Positions 1-7,848 of a stretch of 17,790 nt of DNA are shown piece by piece. Position 1 is the stretch's first letter. Each line of letters starts with the position of its first letter. The position numbers and the translations under genes were made by a program. The stretch comes from Actinomycetota bacterium (lineage in GTDB: Bacteria > Actinomycetota > Actinomycetes > Nanopelagicales > Nanopelagicaceae), in NCBI GenBank assembly GCA_029978425.1, contig JAPOJL010000007.1:1-17790 (forward strand), read 5' to 3'. A model generated the notes under the pieces. That model was given only the letters and a program-made list of their open reading frames with translations. It had not been told where the DNA came from and ran no database searches.

Positions 1-850
1 GGCAAAATTTAGAGAAGTTAAGGACTCGCCACTACCAAGGAGCGAACATCAGTGGCAAGGAGTACAACTAAGTGATTGGCAGAGCTCTCACAGTAAGAAC
101 TCGTACAAGTTCTACGTTGAAAATATCAAAGAGCGTATTTCAATGGGTGATGTTTACCAAGTGAATGCTTGTAGAACGCTGAAAGCAATCAACTCCGCGA
201 ATCAATCATTGCTACCTCTCGCACATCGCATCAAAGAAGGAAATCCAGCACCTTTCGCGTCGTATCTCTCTCTACCTGAAATCGAACTAGCGTCAGCTTC
301 GCCCGAGCGATTTATTGAAATGAAGGATGGAGTTGTTCTATCAAGTCCTATAAAAGGTACTTCGGCGACTGAGGAATTTCTCGAGAAAGACCATGCAGAG
401 AATCTCATGATCGTCGATCTCATTAGAAACGACGTTGGGAAAGTGGCTAAAGTTGGAACCGTAACGACTCCTCGGTTGCTCGCGACCGAAGCTCATCCAG
501 GTTTATTTCACTTGGTCTCAGATGTGCGAGCGGAATTAGATGAGAAATTCGATGTTGTGGACGTATTGAAGGCGATGATGCCTCCTGGATCCGTAAGCGG
601 GGCGCCAAAGAGTTCAGCGCTAAAGATTATCTCTCAGAATGAAGGTGAGCGCGGTCCATACTGTGGAGCAATTGGTTGGGTGGAAAATGGCCATGCTGAA
701 TTGGCCGTCGGGATTCGAACATTCTGGCAAGGAGTCGATAACTACCTTCGCTTTGGAACTGGTGCGGGAATAACGTGGGGTAGTGATCCTGAATTGGAAT
801 GGGAAGAAACAGAATTGAAAGCGCGTAGATTGATTGGCTTGGCCCAATAA
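1..850 (+). CDS. pabB: Aminodeoxychorismate synthase component I, 3' part (PabB)
   Basis: The 5' end lies outside the window: the frame is open from position 2, so the ATG at 143 is an internal Met and not the start. The visible 282 residues form the C-terminal chorismate-binding domain. They contain the KERISMGDVYQVNACR-type segment, then SPIKGT (Lys codon 353-355), DLIRNDVGKV, and the PPGSVSGAPK...GPYCGAIGW block. The enzyme aminates chorismate to 4-amino-4-deoxychorismate, using ammonia from a PabA-type glutaminase, for folate synthesis. In this family Lys in PIKGT is the nucleophile typical of PabB, while TrpE has Ala there, so I prefer PabB to anthranilate synthase. Whether a PabA domain is fused upstream cannot be seen. 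The stop overlaps the pabC start by one base (TAATG), which suggests translational coupling. Confidence 0.93.
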   Translation, partial: AKFREVKDSPLPRSEHQWQGVQLSDWQSSHSKNSYKFYVENIKERISMGDVYQVNACRTLKAINSANQSLLPLAHRIKEGNPAPFASYLSLPEIELASASPERFIEMKDGVVLSSPIKGTSATEEFLEKDHAENLMIVDLIRNDVGKVAKVGTVTTPRLLATEAHPGLFHLVSDVRAELDEKFDVVDVLKAMMPPGSVSGAPKSSALKIISQNEGERGPYCGAIGWVENGHAELAVGIRTFWQGVDNYLRFGTGAGITWGSDPELEWEETELKARRLIGLAQ

Positions 851-1625
851 TGAAGATTTGGCTTAATGATTCTCTGGTCGAGCAAATTGTTCTACCCTCG
901 ACCGGTAGCGGTTGGTTGTTGGGGGATGGAATCTTTGAATCACTCAGAACCTATAACGGAGTTCCTTTTGCACTTGATCTTCATATTGAGAGATTGATGC
1001 GCTCGGCAGAAAGGATGAAATTCTCAGCACCGAACCGCGACACTATAGAAAAAGCAGTAGATGAAGTAATCAATGCCAATGATTATTCTTCGTTCGGTCG
1101 ATTGAGAATAACACTTTTGAGCGACTCTCAATTGATCATTACTCACATTCCTTTCATGGAAGATAAGAGTTTTATTGCGCTAGGTAGACATGAATTCACG
1201 ATCTCATCAAAGTTAGCAATCAGCGGAATGAAAACTCTTTCCTATGCTGAAAATTCGCTCGCACTTCGCATCGCTGGGATCGGGGATTTGCCGATGTGGT
1301 CCTCGTTAACGAGCGCGGTGAAGTGATGGAGAGCGCACTGGCAAATCTCATCTGGCTTAGCGATGGTCAATGGTGGACACCCTCCCTTACGAGCGGATGT
1401 TTGCCCGGGGTTACTCGTGGCCTCTTAGTTGAAAATTTTGGCGTTAAAGAGGGGACTCTTGTGGAGCGCGACCTTACGAAGGTCTCTGCACTAGCAATAA
1501 CCTCCAGCGTTAGAGAAATTGTGGGAGTTGAGAGATATGAGAGCAATTTCTATTCCCATTCTCAGGCGGTTAAGGAATTGCAGGATTCCTTTAGCGCGTG
1601 GATTTTGGGTAAACTTGCGCTATGA
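850..1625 (+). pseudogene. pabC: Aminodeoxychorismate lyase (PabC), interrupted by a single-base frameshift
   Basis: This is a PLP-dependent class IV aminotransferase-fold enzyme that would convert aminodeoxychorismate to p-aminobenzoate and pyruvate. Frame 1 from ATG 850 encodes the N-terminal half with GDGIFESLRTYNG and GMKTLSYAENSLALRIA, where Lys128 is the expected PLP lysine. Near 1276 the homology moves to another frame, which continues from about 1278 as GFADVVLVNERGEVMESALANL...SGCLPGVTRGLL and ends at 1625. Frame 1 itself stops at 1326. One extra base in the GGG at 1276-1278 would rejoin the halves as a protein of about 258 residues, normal for PabC. Both halves look conserved, so the lesion is very recent, a sequencing or assembly error, or less likely a recoding site. 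The gene follows pabB (1-nt overlap) and overlaps the next gene by ATGA. Confidence 0.9.
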
Positions 1626-1939
1626 ACATCCGCCAACAGATTAAGAGCACCGCATATGGATCGCTCATTTGGCGAGTATTCATCGGAGTCATAGGTGGAT
1701 TGGTCACAATCATTGGAACAGTTTTCCTCTTTGCCCCTGGCCCGGGATTACTAGTTTTACTCGCAGGTCTTGGTATTTTGGCAACGGAATTCGCGTGGGC
1801 TTCTCGAGCCATACTTAAGACCAAAACAATCGCCGCAACAGCTGCAGAAAAAGTAGGAATTCCACTCTGGATGAAATACATGATTGCGGCGGTATGCACG
1901 GTTCTTTCAATCATCTTTATTGCCTACAACTTCGCGTAA
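1622..1939 (+). CDS. Small PGPGW-type membrane protein (TIGR02611-like)
   Basis: This 105-residue protein has a short basic N-terminus and hydrophobic segments at about residues 18-38, 41-58 and 84-104. The first two flank FAPGPGLLVLLAGLGILATEF, which is the PGPG signature of the PGPGW/TIGR02611 group of putative transmembrane proteins found widely in Actinobacteria. No catalytic residues are apparent and the function is unknown. It overlaps the pabC end by 4 nt (ATGA), so its translation probably depends on pabC. A frameshift upstream could therefore affect its expression. It is the last gene before a new unit begins at thrS. The family call rests on motif recognition only. Confidence 0.75.
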   Translation: MNIRQQIKSTAYGSLIWRVFIGVIGGLVTIIGTVFLFAPGPGLLVLLAGLGILATEFAWASRAILKTKTIAATAAEKVGIPLWMKYMIAAVCTVLSIIFIAYNFA

Positions 1940-1966
1940 GCCGATCATCTTCAGCGACCTATTTGG

Positions 1967-1972
1967 TAACCT
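1967..1972 (+). promoter_or_regulatory. Putative -10 element (TAACCT) for leaderless thrS mRNA
   Basis: TAACCT fits TANNNT and ends 6 nt before the thrS ATG at 1979. No Shine-Dalgarno sequence lies between them and no good -35 hexamer is visible. The same hexamer at the same distance precedes rel (16433-16438). Confidence 0.5.
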
Positions 1973-1978
1973 CGCCAC

Positions 1979-4003
1979 ATGATGTCGGCGCAGATTCAAG
2001 TAACTATTGATGGAACTCCTCGTACTGTCGCATCTGATTCCAAGCCAACACTAATCTTCGAGGAAATCTATCCTGATCGAGTCAAGCCTGGACCCAACTG
2101 CATCGTCGTTTGCAAAATCAACGGAGTCTTGCGAGATCTCTGGACTGATTTATCAGATGGCGACGTAATTGAATCAATCGCAATCAATTCTGAAGAAGGA
2201 CTAATGGTTATGCGTCACTCCACGGCGCACGTATTGGCGCAAGCCGTGCAAGAAACCTTTCCCCAGACTCGCTTAGGTATTGGTCCGCCAATTAAAGATG
2301 GTTTCTATTATGACTTTGATCCGGAAAAACCTTTTACTCCCGAGGACCTAACTCGTCTCGAGTCGGTCATGAAGAAGATCATCAAAGATGGACAGAGATT
2401 CAAGCGGCGACCTATTTCTGATAGCGATGCGCTCAAAGAACTTGCACAAGAACCCTATAAGTGCGAATTGGTCACATTGAAATCATCCGATGCTGCTGAA
2501 GGTGCCAGCGTTGAAGTTGGCGCCGGCGAACTAACTATCTATGACAATTTAGGCCGTGATGGAAAAGCCGTATGGGGAGATTTATGTCGCGGCCCGCATA
2601 TTCCATCTACCAAATACATACCAGCCTACAAATTAATGCGCAGCTCTGGCGCTTATTGGCGTGGTTCCGAGAAGAATCCAATGTTGCAACGAATCTATGG
2701 AACGGCTTGGCAGTCACAAGAAGAGCTTGATCAGTACTTACACCTCTTAGCTGAGGCAGAGAAACGAGATCATCGACGCCTAGGTGCGGAACTTGATCTC
2801 TTTTCGTTTCCAGAAGAAATTGGTTCTGGACTTGCTGTCTTTCATCCCAAGGGTGGAATCGTGCGACGTGCGATGGAGGATTACTCGCGCAAACGTCATG
2901 AAGAAGAAAATTACCAATTCGTTTACTCGCCTCATTTGACCAAGGCAGCGCTCTTTGAGACATCAGGCCATCTCCAGTGGTACGCCGAAGGAATGTACCC
3001 GCCAATGGTGATGGACGAAGAACTTCACGCAGATGGAACTATCAAGAAGGCCGGGCAGAAGTACTACATGAAGCCTATGAACTGCCCATTTCACAATCTC
3101 ATTTTCCAATCAACATCTAAGTCATATCGAGACTTGCCACTCCGTCTCTTCGAATTTGGAACTGTTTATCGCTATGAGAAATCAGGGGTAGTGCACGGTA
3201 TTACTCGTGCACGTGGATTCACTCAAGATGATGCACATATTTATTGCACAAAAGAGCAGATGGCGGATGAACTCGACAGTTTGCTCACCTTTGTTCTTAA
3301 TCTTTTGCGAGATTACGGCTTAGAAGATTTCTACCTTGAACTATCTACTCGCAATCCAGAGAAATCAGTTGGATCTGATGCTGATTGGGAGGCCGCTACC
3401 AATGCGTTGCGCCAGGCGGCAGAGAAGCAGAAGCTAGAACTTGTTCTTGATCCGGGTGGAGCCGCGTTCTATGGCCCCAAAATTTCTGTGCAAGCTAAGG
3501 ATGCAATCGGTCGAACCTGGCAGATGTCCACTATCCAAGTTGATTTCCAATTACCGCAAAGATTCGACCTCGGTTACACAGCTACTGATGGTTCGCGCCA
3601 GCAACCTGTGATGATTCATCGCGCCATCTTTGGCTCGATCGAACGTTTCTTTGGTGTGCTTACGGAACATTATGCGGGAGCGTTCCCTCCATGGCTTGCT
3701 CCAGTTCAGGTGCGCGGAATACCTGTAGCTGAAGCCTTTAATGATTACCTATCTGGCGTTGTTCAACAGATGAAACGCGCTGGGATCAGAGTGGAGCTCG
3801 ATAACTCTGATGATCGCATGCAGAAAAAGATTCGCAATGCGCAGACCGAGAAGATTCCTTTCATGATGATTGCGGGAGAGGAAGACCAGAAAGCAGGAGC
3901 GGTCTCTTTCCGATATAGGAATGGCGAGCAGAAGAATGGAATTCCAATTAAGGAAGCGATCGCCGAAGTTCTTACTGCAATCACTTCACGAGCTCAGATC
4001 TAG
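1979..4003 (+). CDS. thrS: Threonyl-tRNA synthetase
   Basis: This full-length 674-residue class II synthetase charges tRNA-Thr with threonine in the cytoplasm. An N-terminal TGS domain (about 5-70) is followed by the editing domain with HSTAH (His80, His84) and DLCRGPH (Cys203, His207), the family's site for removing mischarged Ser. The catalytic core holds MKPMNCPFH (Cys369), the motif 2 region [10 protein letters not shown]...RGFTQDDAH (His420) and [14 protein letters not shown] (His547). Cys369, His420 and His547 match the zinc ligands that recognise threonine. The anticodon-binding domain covers about 575-670. Tandem ATGs at 1979 and 1982 make the start ambiguous by one codon; I chose 1979 because of the upstream -10-like box. 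No lesion is seen. It heads the conserved actinobacterial thrS-HIT-pgsA block. Confidence 0.98.
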   Translation: MMSAQIQVTIDGTPRTVASDSKPTLIFEEIYPDRVKPGPNCIVVCKINGVLRDLWTDLSDGDVIESIAINSEEGLMVMRHSTAHVLAQAVQETFPQTRLGIGPPIKDGFYYDFDPEKPFTPEDLTRLESVMKKIIKDGQRFKRRPISDSDALKELAQEPYKCELVTLKSSDAAEGASVEVGAGELTIYDNLGRDGKAVWGDLCRGPHIPSTKYIPAYKLMRSSGAYWRGSEKNPMLQRIYGTAWQSQEELDQYLHLLAEAEKRDHRRLGAELDLFSFPEEIGSGLAVFHPKGGIVRRAMEDYSRKRHEEENYQFVYSPHLTKAALFETSGHLQWYAEGMYPPMVMDEELHADGTIKKAGQKYYMKPMNCPFHNLIFQSTSKSYRDLPLRLFEFGTVYRYEKSGVVHGITRARGFTQDDAHIYCTKEQMADELDSLLTFVLNLLRDYGLEDFYLELSTRNPEKSVGSDADWEAATNALRQAAEKQKLELVLDPGGAAFYGPKISVQAKDAIGRTWQMSTIQVDFQLPQRFDLGYTATDGSRQQPVMIHRAIFGSIERFFGVLTEHYAGAFPPWLAPVQVRGIPVAEAFNDYLSGVVQQMKRAGIRVELDNSDDRMQKKIRNAQTEKIPFMMIAGEEDQKAGAVSFRYRNGEQKNGIPIKEAIAEVLTAITSRAQI

Positions 4004-4006
4004 AAT
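4001..4006 (+). promoter_or_regulatory. Putative -10 element (TAGAAT) before the HIT gene
   Basis: TAGAAT overlaps the thrS stop codon and lies 11 nt before the ATG at 4018. A transcript starting 6-7 nt downstream would have a leader of only about 4-5 nt. No Shine-Dalgarno sequence is present. Readthrough from thrS is equally possible. Confidence 0.35.
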
Positions 4007-4017
4007 CACCACACGTT

Positions 4018-4551
4018 ATGGGCGATGAAGTTTTAATGGGCGGGGCAGGGATTCCCGATCGCTGGGAGCGACTCTGGGCGCCGCATCGAATGGCATATCT
4101 TTCAGGCGAGAATCGTCCAAAAGCAGATAACGATGTGCCATGTCCATTCTGCACAATCCCTCAGATGAGTGATGAGGAAGCGCTCATCGTTGCTCGTGGC
4201 AAAGAGGTATATGCCGTTCTTAATCTTTATCCATATAACGCTGGCCATATGTTGATCTGCGCAAATCGACATGTTGCAGATCTGACTGAATTAACTGAGA
4301 GTGAGCGAAATGAGATGCAGGCTTTCACAGCGCACGCCATGACTGTGCTGCGAAAAGTTTCAAACTGCGGTGGTTTCAATATCGGACTCAATCAAGGAGC
4401 CTTATCGGGAGCTGGCGTCGCTGATCACATTCATCAACATGTTGTACCGCGCTGGTTTGGAGATTCTAACTTCATGCCAATTATTGGTCAGACAAAAGTT
4501 CTTCCTAAATTACTTTCTCAAACCCGAGACGAGATAGCTAGCGCTTGGTAA
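4018..4551 (+). CDS. HIT-family protein, probable Ap4A phosphorylase
   Basis: This 177-residue protein carries the histidine triad HIHQHVVPRW (His137, His139, His141), with the central His as expected nucleophile, and the usual YPYNAGHMLI strand upstream (residues 71-80). It belongs to the HIT hydrolases/transferases acting on nucleoside phosphate anhydrides. As I recall, the mycobacterial protein in the same place between thrS and pgsA (Rv2613c) is an Ap4A phosphorylase, so that activity is inferred here from synteny and similarity. CPFC (Cys42, Cys45) may be half of a zinc site. ATG 4018 is 15 nt after the thrS stop; ATG 4036 is a possible alternative start. The last 14 nt overlap the convergent minus-strand gene, so no conventional terminator fits between them. 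Confidence 0.9.
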   Translation: MGDEVLMGGAGIPDRWERLWAPHRMAYLSGENRPKADNDVPCPFCTIPQMSDEEALIVARGKEVYAVLNLYPYNAGHMLICANRHVADLTELTESERNEMQAFTAHAMTVLRKVSNCGGFNIGLNQGALSGAGVADHIHQHVVPRWFGDSNFMPIIGQTKVLPKLLSQTRDEIASAW

Positions 4552-5164
4552 CAAGCTCCAAATACGATTGAAATTCATCTACTCCGATATTTCGTGAAGC
4601 GACGAAGGGGAGTGCGGGCACGATCAAACCGGCCTGAAAGGCGCTGCTATCGAATTCGATTGTTGACTCTTCAAGCTCTTCCTTGAAATCTGCGACAAGA
4701 GATTGCAGTTCAGAATCTGCTGGGTAGATGTTGGCGACTCCACTGGAGTAATCACGCACTTGATTATCACTGAGTGAGATGAGCCCAACCGGCTCTCCAA
4801 CTTCGTCATGTAGCACCAAGTAGGGAGTGATAACGCTTTCCAAAATGCGATTTGCAATCAGAACGATGTCATCGAAATCTGTTTCATTCATCTCTAGACA
4901 ATTGACGATGACGATACGTGGCACTTGCTTTTCTGACGCAATATTCCATGTTGAAGTCATCTCTGCGGAGACCCCAGTTTTGGCACTGATGACAAGAACG
5001 AAAAGATCTGACTGTGAAATGTCTGTGTCGATATCCACCGGACCTTCAAGCTCTACAACCTGTGCTGACGAGAGTTGAAGTTTCTCTGCCACATCACGCG
5101 GCTGGGAACTGGGATGACCGACAAGAACTATGCGCGGTGGGAGGAAATTCTTGGGTTCGCTCAC
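4538..5164 (-). CDS. Stand-alone EF-G-like G domain, degenerate (pseudo-GTPase)
   Basis: This 208-residue protein has a GTG start at 5164. By eye its blocks follow domain I plus G' of elongation factor G in order: RIVLVGHPSSQPRD (11-24) sits where the P-loop should be; DLFVLVISAKTGVSAEMTST and VPRIVIVNCLE (53-91) match the G3-G4 region; TPYLVLHDEVGEPVGLISL (113-131) and GLIVPALPFVASRNIGVDEF (179-198) match the G' and G5 parts. The expected GK[ST] of the P-loop, the DxxG element and NKxD are lost (QPR; no DTPG; NCLE), and the switch I region is missing. EF-G domains II-V are absent. GTP binding is therefore doubtful. It could be a regulatory pseudo-GTPase, or a decaying remnant kept in frame. 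It is the only minus-strand gene in the window, overlaps the HIT gene tail-to-tail, and starts divergently from pgsA. Confidence 0.7.
   Translation of the reverse strand: MSEPKNFLPPRIVLVGHPSSQPRDVAEKLQLSSAQVVELEGPVDIDTDISQSDLFVLVISAKTGVSAEMTSTWNIASEKQVPRIVIVNCLEMNETDFDDIVLIANRILESVITPYLVLHDEVGEPVGLISLSDNQVRDYSSGVANIYPADSELQSLVADFKEELEESTIEFDSSAFQAGLIVPALPFVASRNIGVDEFQSYLELVTKR
4543..4556. other. Small hairpin at the convergent stop-codon overlap
   Basis: A perfect 5-bp stem (GCTTG/CAAGC) closes a GTAA loop. The loop holds the HIT stop codon, and the minus-strand gene's stop lies just beside the stem (4538-4540). On the plus transcript the loop is a GNRA type (GUAA). There is no U-tract, so it is not a standard intrinsic terminator. 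Confidence 0.3.
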
Positions 5165-5170
5165 GCCTAA

Positions 5171-5176
5171 AGCCTA
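5171..5176 (-). promoter_or_regulatory. Putative -10 element (TAGGCT) for the minus-strand EF-G-like gene
   Basis: Read on the minus strand, TAGGCT ends 6 nt before GTG 5164, with no Shine-Dalgarno sequence between. The same hexamer at the same spacing precedes the ruvC ATG, and the next bases are also close (TTAGGC here, TTGGAG there). This suggests a leaderless transcript. Confidence 0.5.
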
Positions 5177-5180
5177 CGAT
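5175..5180 (+). promoter_or_regulatory. Putative -10 element (TACGAT) for pgsA, back-to-back with the minus-strand -10
   Basis: TACGAT fits TANNNT and lies 7 nt before ATG 5188. It shares TA with the minus-strand TAGGCT box. If this box is used, pgsA would start at 5188 and be leaderless. If the start is 5179, the poorer TAAAGC at 5168-5173 would be the candidate. Confidence 0.35.
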
Positions 5181-5784
5181 GAGCACAATGATTGCCAATC
5201 GATTTAAGGCGCCTGTCACGGCCTTCATTACTCCTATCTGCAAAGCGATGCTGTCGGTCGGGATTACCGCAAATGGCTTAACGGTGGTTGGTGCGCTAGG
5301 TAGTGTCTTATCTGCGCTCTTTTTCTTTTCGCAAGGAGAATTTTTCATTGGTACCCTTGTAGTGTCACTCTTCGCGCTCAGCGATCTCTTCGATGGAACA
5401 TTGGCTCGTCTATCGCAACAAGGATCCACAAAATGGGGAGCCTTGATTGATTCAACTCTTGATCGCATTACTGATGCTGCCATCTGTGCTGGAATTTTGG
5501 TCTTTGCGTACCGTCAAGGAGGGATGTCGCTGACGGTTTATCTGGCGCTCACAGCGCTGATAACTGGATCGCTCATTCCATATATTCGGGCGCGCGCAGA
5601 AAGTCTTGGAATTGAATGTAACGTTGGAATTGCCGAACGCGCAGAGAGATTGATTGGACTTCTGGTTGGCACAGGACTGTATGGACTAGGAATCTCGTGG
5701 GCGTTAGATATTGCCTTGGGAGTGATTGCAATTCTGAGCATCATCACAATCGTTCAGAGACTTATCGTCGTCAAACGAGGTTGA
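5179..5784 (+). CDS. pgsA: Phosphatidylinositol phosphate synthase (CDP-alcohol phosphotransferase)
   Basis: This integral membrane enzyme of about 201 residues carries the CDP-alcohol phosphotransferase signature DLFDGTLAR...GALIDSTLD, with Asp69, Asp72, Gly73, Ala76, Arg77, Gly87, Asp91 and Asp95. In Actinobacteria the enzyme in this position transfers the diacylglycerol-phosphate group of CDP-DAG to inositol-1-phosphate, making phosphatidylinositol phosphate, the precursor of PI and PIMs. YIRARAESLGIECNVGIAERAERL resembles that subgroup, and the following patA and pimA genes support the assignment. I count about six hydrophobic segments. The open frame reaches back to 5014, but that part lies antisense to the preceding gene and shows no family homology. 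ATG 5179 or ATG 5188 (MIANRFKAPV) are the realistic starts. The stop overlaps the patA start by one base. Confidence 0.92.
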   Translation: MSTMIANRFKAPVTAFITPICKAMLSVGITANGLTVVGALGSVLSALFFFSQGEFFIGTLVVSLFALSDLFDGTLARLSQQGSTKWGALIDSTLDRITDAAICAGILVFAYRQGGMSLTVYLALTALITGSLIPYIRARAESLGIECNVGIAERAERLIGLLVGTGLYGLGISWALDIALGVIAILSIITIVQRLIVVKRG

Positions 5785-6680
5785 TGAGAGTGATCAACTG
5801 GATTACTTACGTGCTCTACAGCGCGCTCTGGAAGTTGGTTCGCTATCTCCCAGAAGGAATCGCGTACAAAGTCTTTGAAAGCCTTGCCGGAATTTCTTAT
5901 CGAAGAAATGGAAAAAGAGTTCAGCGACTTCGAATCAATTATCGCCATGTTGCGCCAGATGTCTCTGCGGTCGAGCTAGAAGAAATGGTTAAAGATGGAT
6001 TGCGTTCAGCGATGAGATATTGGTGCGACACTTTTAGAATCTCCGATTGGAGTAGTGAGCGCATCATAAATTCCACCCAAACACATAATGAAGATTTCCT
6101 CTTCGAACCAGTCATATCAAAGAGGGGTGTAATTGTTGCGGTTCCGCACGCAGGAAATTGGGATCATGCCGGCGCTTATTTCTGTGTGAAAGGCGCCCGG
6201 GTCAATACTGTTGCTGAGCATCTCAAGCCGGAGCGGCTATTCCGTAAATTTTTGGCCCATCGTGAACGCATGGGGATGAATGTTCTTGATCTTGATGCGG
6301 GAGTACTGAATGAACTGGAGATGATTCTTAAAGATCGCGGCGAGTTGGTAGCTCTCGTTTCAGATCGCGACTTAAGTAAATCTGGGATTGATGTTCACTT
6401 CTTTGGAGCAACTGCGCGGATGCCAGCAGGTCCTGCTCGTCTGGCTTATGACACGGGATCGGATCTGATAACCGCCTTTGTTGCCTACCGACGCGACGGC
6501 ATCGAGGTGTTTTTCACACCTCCAATTGCCGTAGATCGAACGGCTGAGAAGAGTCGCGAGATTGCACGAATCACGCAAGTTGTAGCTTCAAGATTCGAAG
6601 ACGCAATACGAAAAGACGCAACATCATGGCACATGCAACAAAGAATCTTCATTGATGAAGATTTTGTGGAGCGATCATGA
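5784..6680 (+). CDS. patA: Phosphatidylinositol mannoside acyltransferase (PatA-like)
   Basis: This 298-residue protein belongs to the LpxL/HtrB-type lysophospholipid acyltransferase family. It has an N-terminal membrane-interacting stretch (about 5-18), the core motif VAVPHAGNWDHAG with the presumed catalytic His122, EHLKPERLFRKF (145-156), LVSDRDLSKSGIDVHFFG (191-208) and RMPAGPARLA (212-221). In mycobacteria PatA acylates the mannose of PIM1/PIM2 on the cytoplasmic face, using acyl-CoA. I assign that role because the gene sits between pgsA and pimA. ATG 5784 overlaps the pgsA stop by one base and has an ACGAGG ribosome-binding-like stretch just upstream. The frame is open back to 5697, but that part only covers the end of pgsA. 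The end overlaps pimA by ATGA. Confidence 0.9.
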   Translation: MRVINWITYVLYSALWKLVRYLPEGIAYKVFESLAGISYRRNGKRVQRLRINYRHVAPDVSAVELEEMVKDGLRSAMRYWCDTFRISDWSSERIINSTQTHNEDFLFEPVISKRGVIVAVPHAGNWDHAGAYFCVKGARVNTVAEHLKPERLFRKFLAHRERMGMNVLDLDAGVLNELEMILKDRGELVALVSDRDLSKSGIDVHFFGATARMPAGPARLAYDTGSDLITAFVAYRRDGIEVFFTPPIAVDRTAEKSREIARITQVVASRFEDAIRKDATSWHMQQRIFIDEDFVERS

Positions 6681-7846
6681 AAATAGGTTTTGTTTCCCCG
6701 TACGCATGGGATGTACCTGGAGGCGTACAAGCGCATATTAAGGATTTGGCTCGCTACTACCGCGACCATGGTCATGAAGTTTCTGTGCTTGCACCCGCCA
6801 CTGATGAATCTTTGATTGAAGATGATTTTGTAACGCCGGCTGGGCGTCCTGTTGCTATTCCTTATAATGGTGCAGTCGCGCGCGTACTTTTTGGTCCGGT
6901 CGCAGCATCGCGAGTCCGACAATGGATTTCATCAGGCGAATTTGATGTATTACATCTTCACGAGCCAGCCATTCCATCCCTTTCCCTGCTCGCCTGTTCT
7001 ATCGCAGAAGGACCGCTCGTAGGAACTTTTCATGCCGCCGCACCTCGCCAGAAAGTTGCATTTGCTATCGCGCCATTACTAGAACCAGTAATAGAAAAAT
7101 TACGAGCACGAATTGCTGTGAGTGAAGTGGCGCGCGAAACCTTGACGATTCATCTCGATACCGATGCTGTCGTGATTCCTAATGGAATTAGCACAGATTT
7201 CTTTCATAAGGCGCAGGCGAATCCCGTGTGGCAAAAGCCATTGAGCATTGGGTTTATTGGCCGGTTTTCCGAGCCACGTAAAGGGTTGGGAATTCTTCTG
7301 GAAGCCCTTCCCAACATCGCTCGAATCTTCCCTCACTTCAAAGTTCTCATTGCAGGACCTGGAGAGGGAATTGAAGCTATGCAAAGCGTTAATCCAGCTC
7401 TGCGAAATCATCTGCAGTTCTTAGGTCGAATTAATGATGAAGAGAAAGCAGCATTTCTCAAATCATTGGATATCTACGTTGCTCCCAACACGGGTGGAGA
7501 ATCTTTTGGAATTATTCTCACCGAGGCTATGGCGGCGGGAGTACCCATTGTGGCTAGTGATATTCCTGCTTTTACATCTTTACTCGATGAAGGTCGCTAC
7601 GGACGACTATTTGAGAATGGGAATTCGGAGCAACTTGCGACATCGATTATTGAATTGCTTCGAAAGCCAGAGTTGCGAGCGGACTTCACTCGAAAGGGAT
7701 TAGAACGAGCTGAACGATTCGATTGGTCCCAGGTAAGCGATGAGATTATGAATGTTTATCTTCATGCACGAGGGGAAGATGAAAAAGTCAGGCTAGTTTC
7801 AGAGACCCGACCTTGGAATAGATTCTTCACACGAGAGGATGAGTAG
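6677..7846 (+). CDS. pimA: Phosphatidylinositol alpha-mannosyltransferase
   Basis: This 389-residue GT4 (GT-B fold) glycosyltransferase transfers mannose from GDP-mannose to the 2-OH of phosphatidylinositol, giving PIM1 at the cytoplasmic side of the membrane. The N-terminal Rossmann domain has VSPYAWDVPGGVQAHI (residues 7-22), LHLHEPAIPS (92-101) and GTFHAA (116-121, His119). The C-terminal domain has FIGRFSEPRKGL (193-204) with Arg196, Glu199 and Lys202, at the same numbers I recall for the donor-site residues of mycobacterial PimA. It also has the EX7E motif ESFGIILTE (Glu275, Glu283). ATG 6677 overlaps patA by 4 nt. Length and motifs are complete. It is the third gene of the pgsA-patA-pimA lipid cluster, so co-translation is likely. 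Confidence 0.95.
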   Translation: MKIGFVSPYAWDVPGGVQAHIKDLARYYRDHGHEVSVLAPATDESLIEDDFVTPAGRPVAIPYNGAVARVLFGPVAASRVRQWISSGEFDVLHLHEPAIPSLSLLACSIAEGPLVGTFHAAAPRQKVAFAIAPLLEPVIEKLRARIAVSEVARETLTIHLDTDAVVIPNGISTDFFHKAQANPVWQKPLSIGFIGRFSEPRKGLGILLEALPNIARIFPHFKVLIAGPGEGIEAMQSVNPALRNHLQFLGRINDEEKAAFLKSLDIYVAPNTGGESFGIILTEAMAAGVPIVASDIPAFTSLLDEGRYGRLFENGNSEQLATSIIELLRKPELRADFTRKGLERAERFDWSQVSDEIMNVYLHARGEDEKVRLVSETRPWNRFFTREDE

Positions 7847-7848
7847 TG

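Noticed and set aside
850..1625. Programmed frameshifting in pabC
   Set aside because: I see no slippery heptamer with a downstream structure at the junction, and the family is not known to use recoding. A lesion or sequence error is more likely.
5014..5178. Upstream extension of the pgsA frame
   Set aside because: It lies antisense to the minus-strand EF-G-like gene, has no similarity to the enzyme family, and good starts exist at 5179 and 5188.
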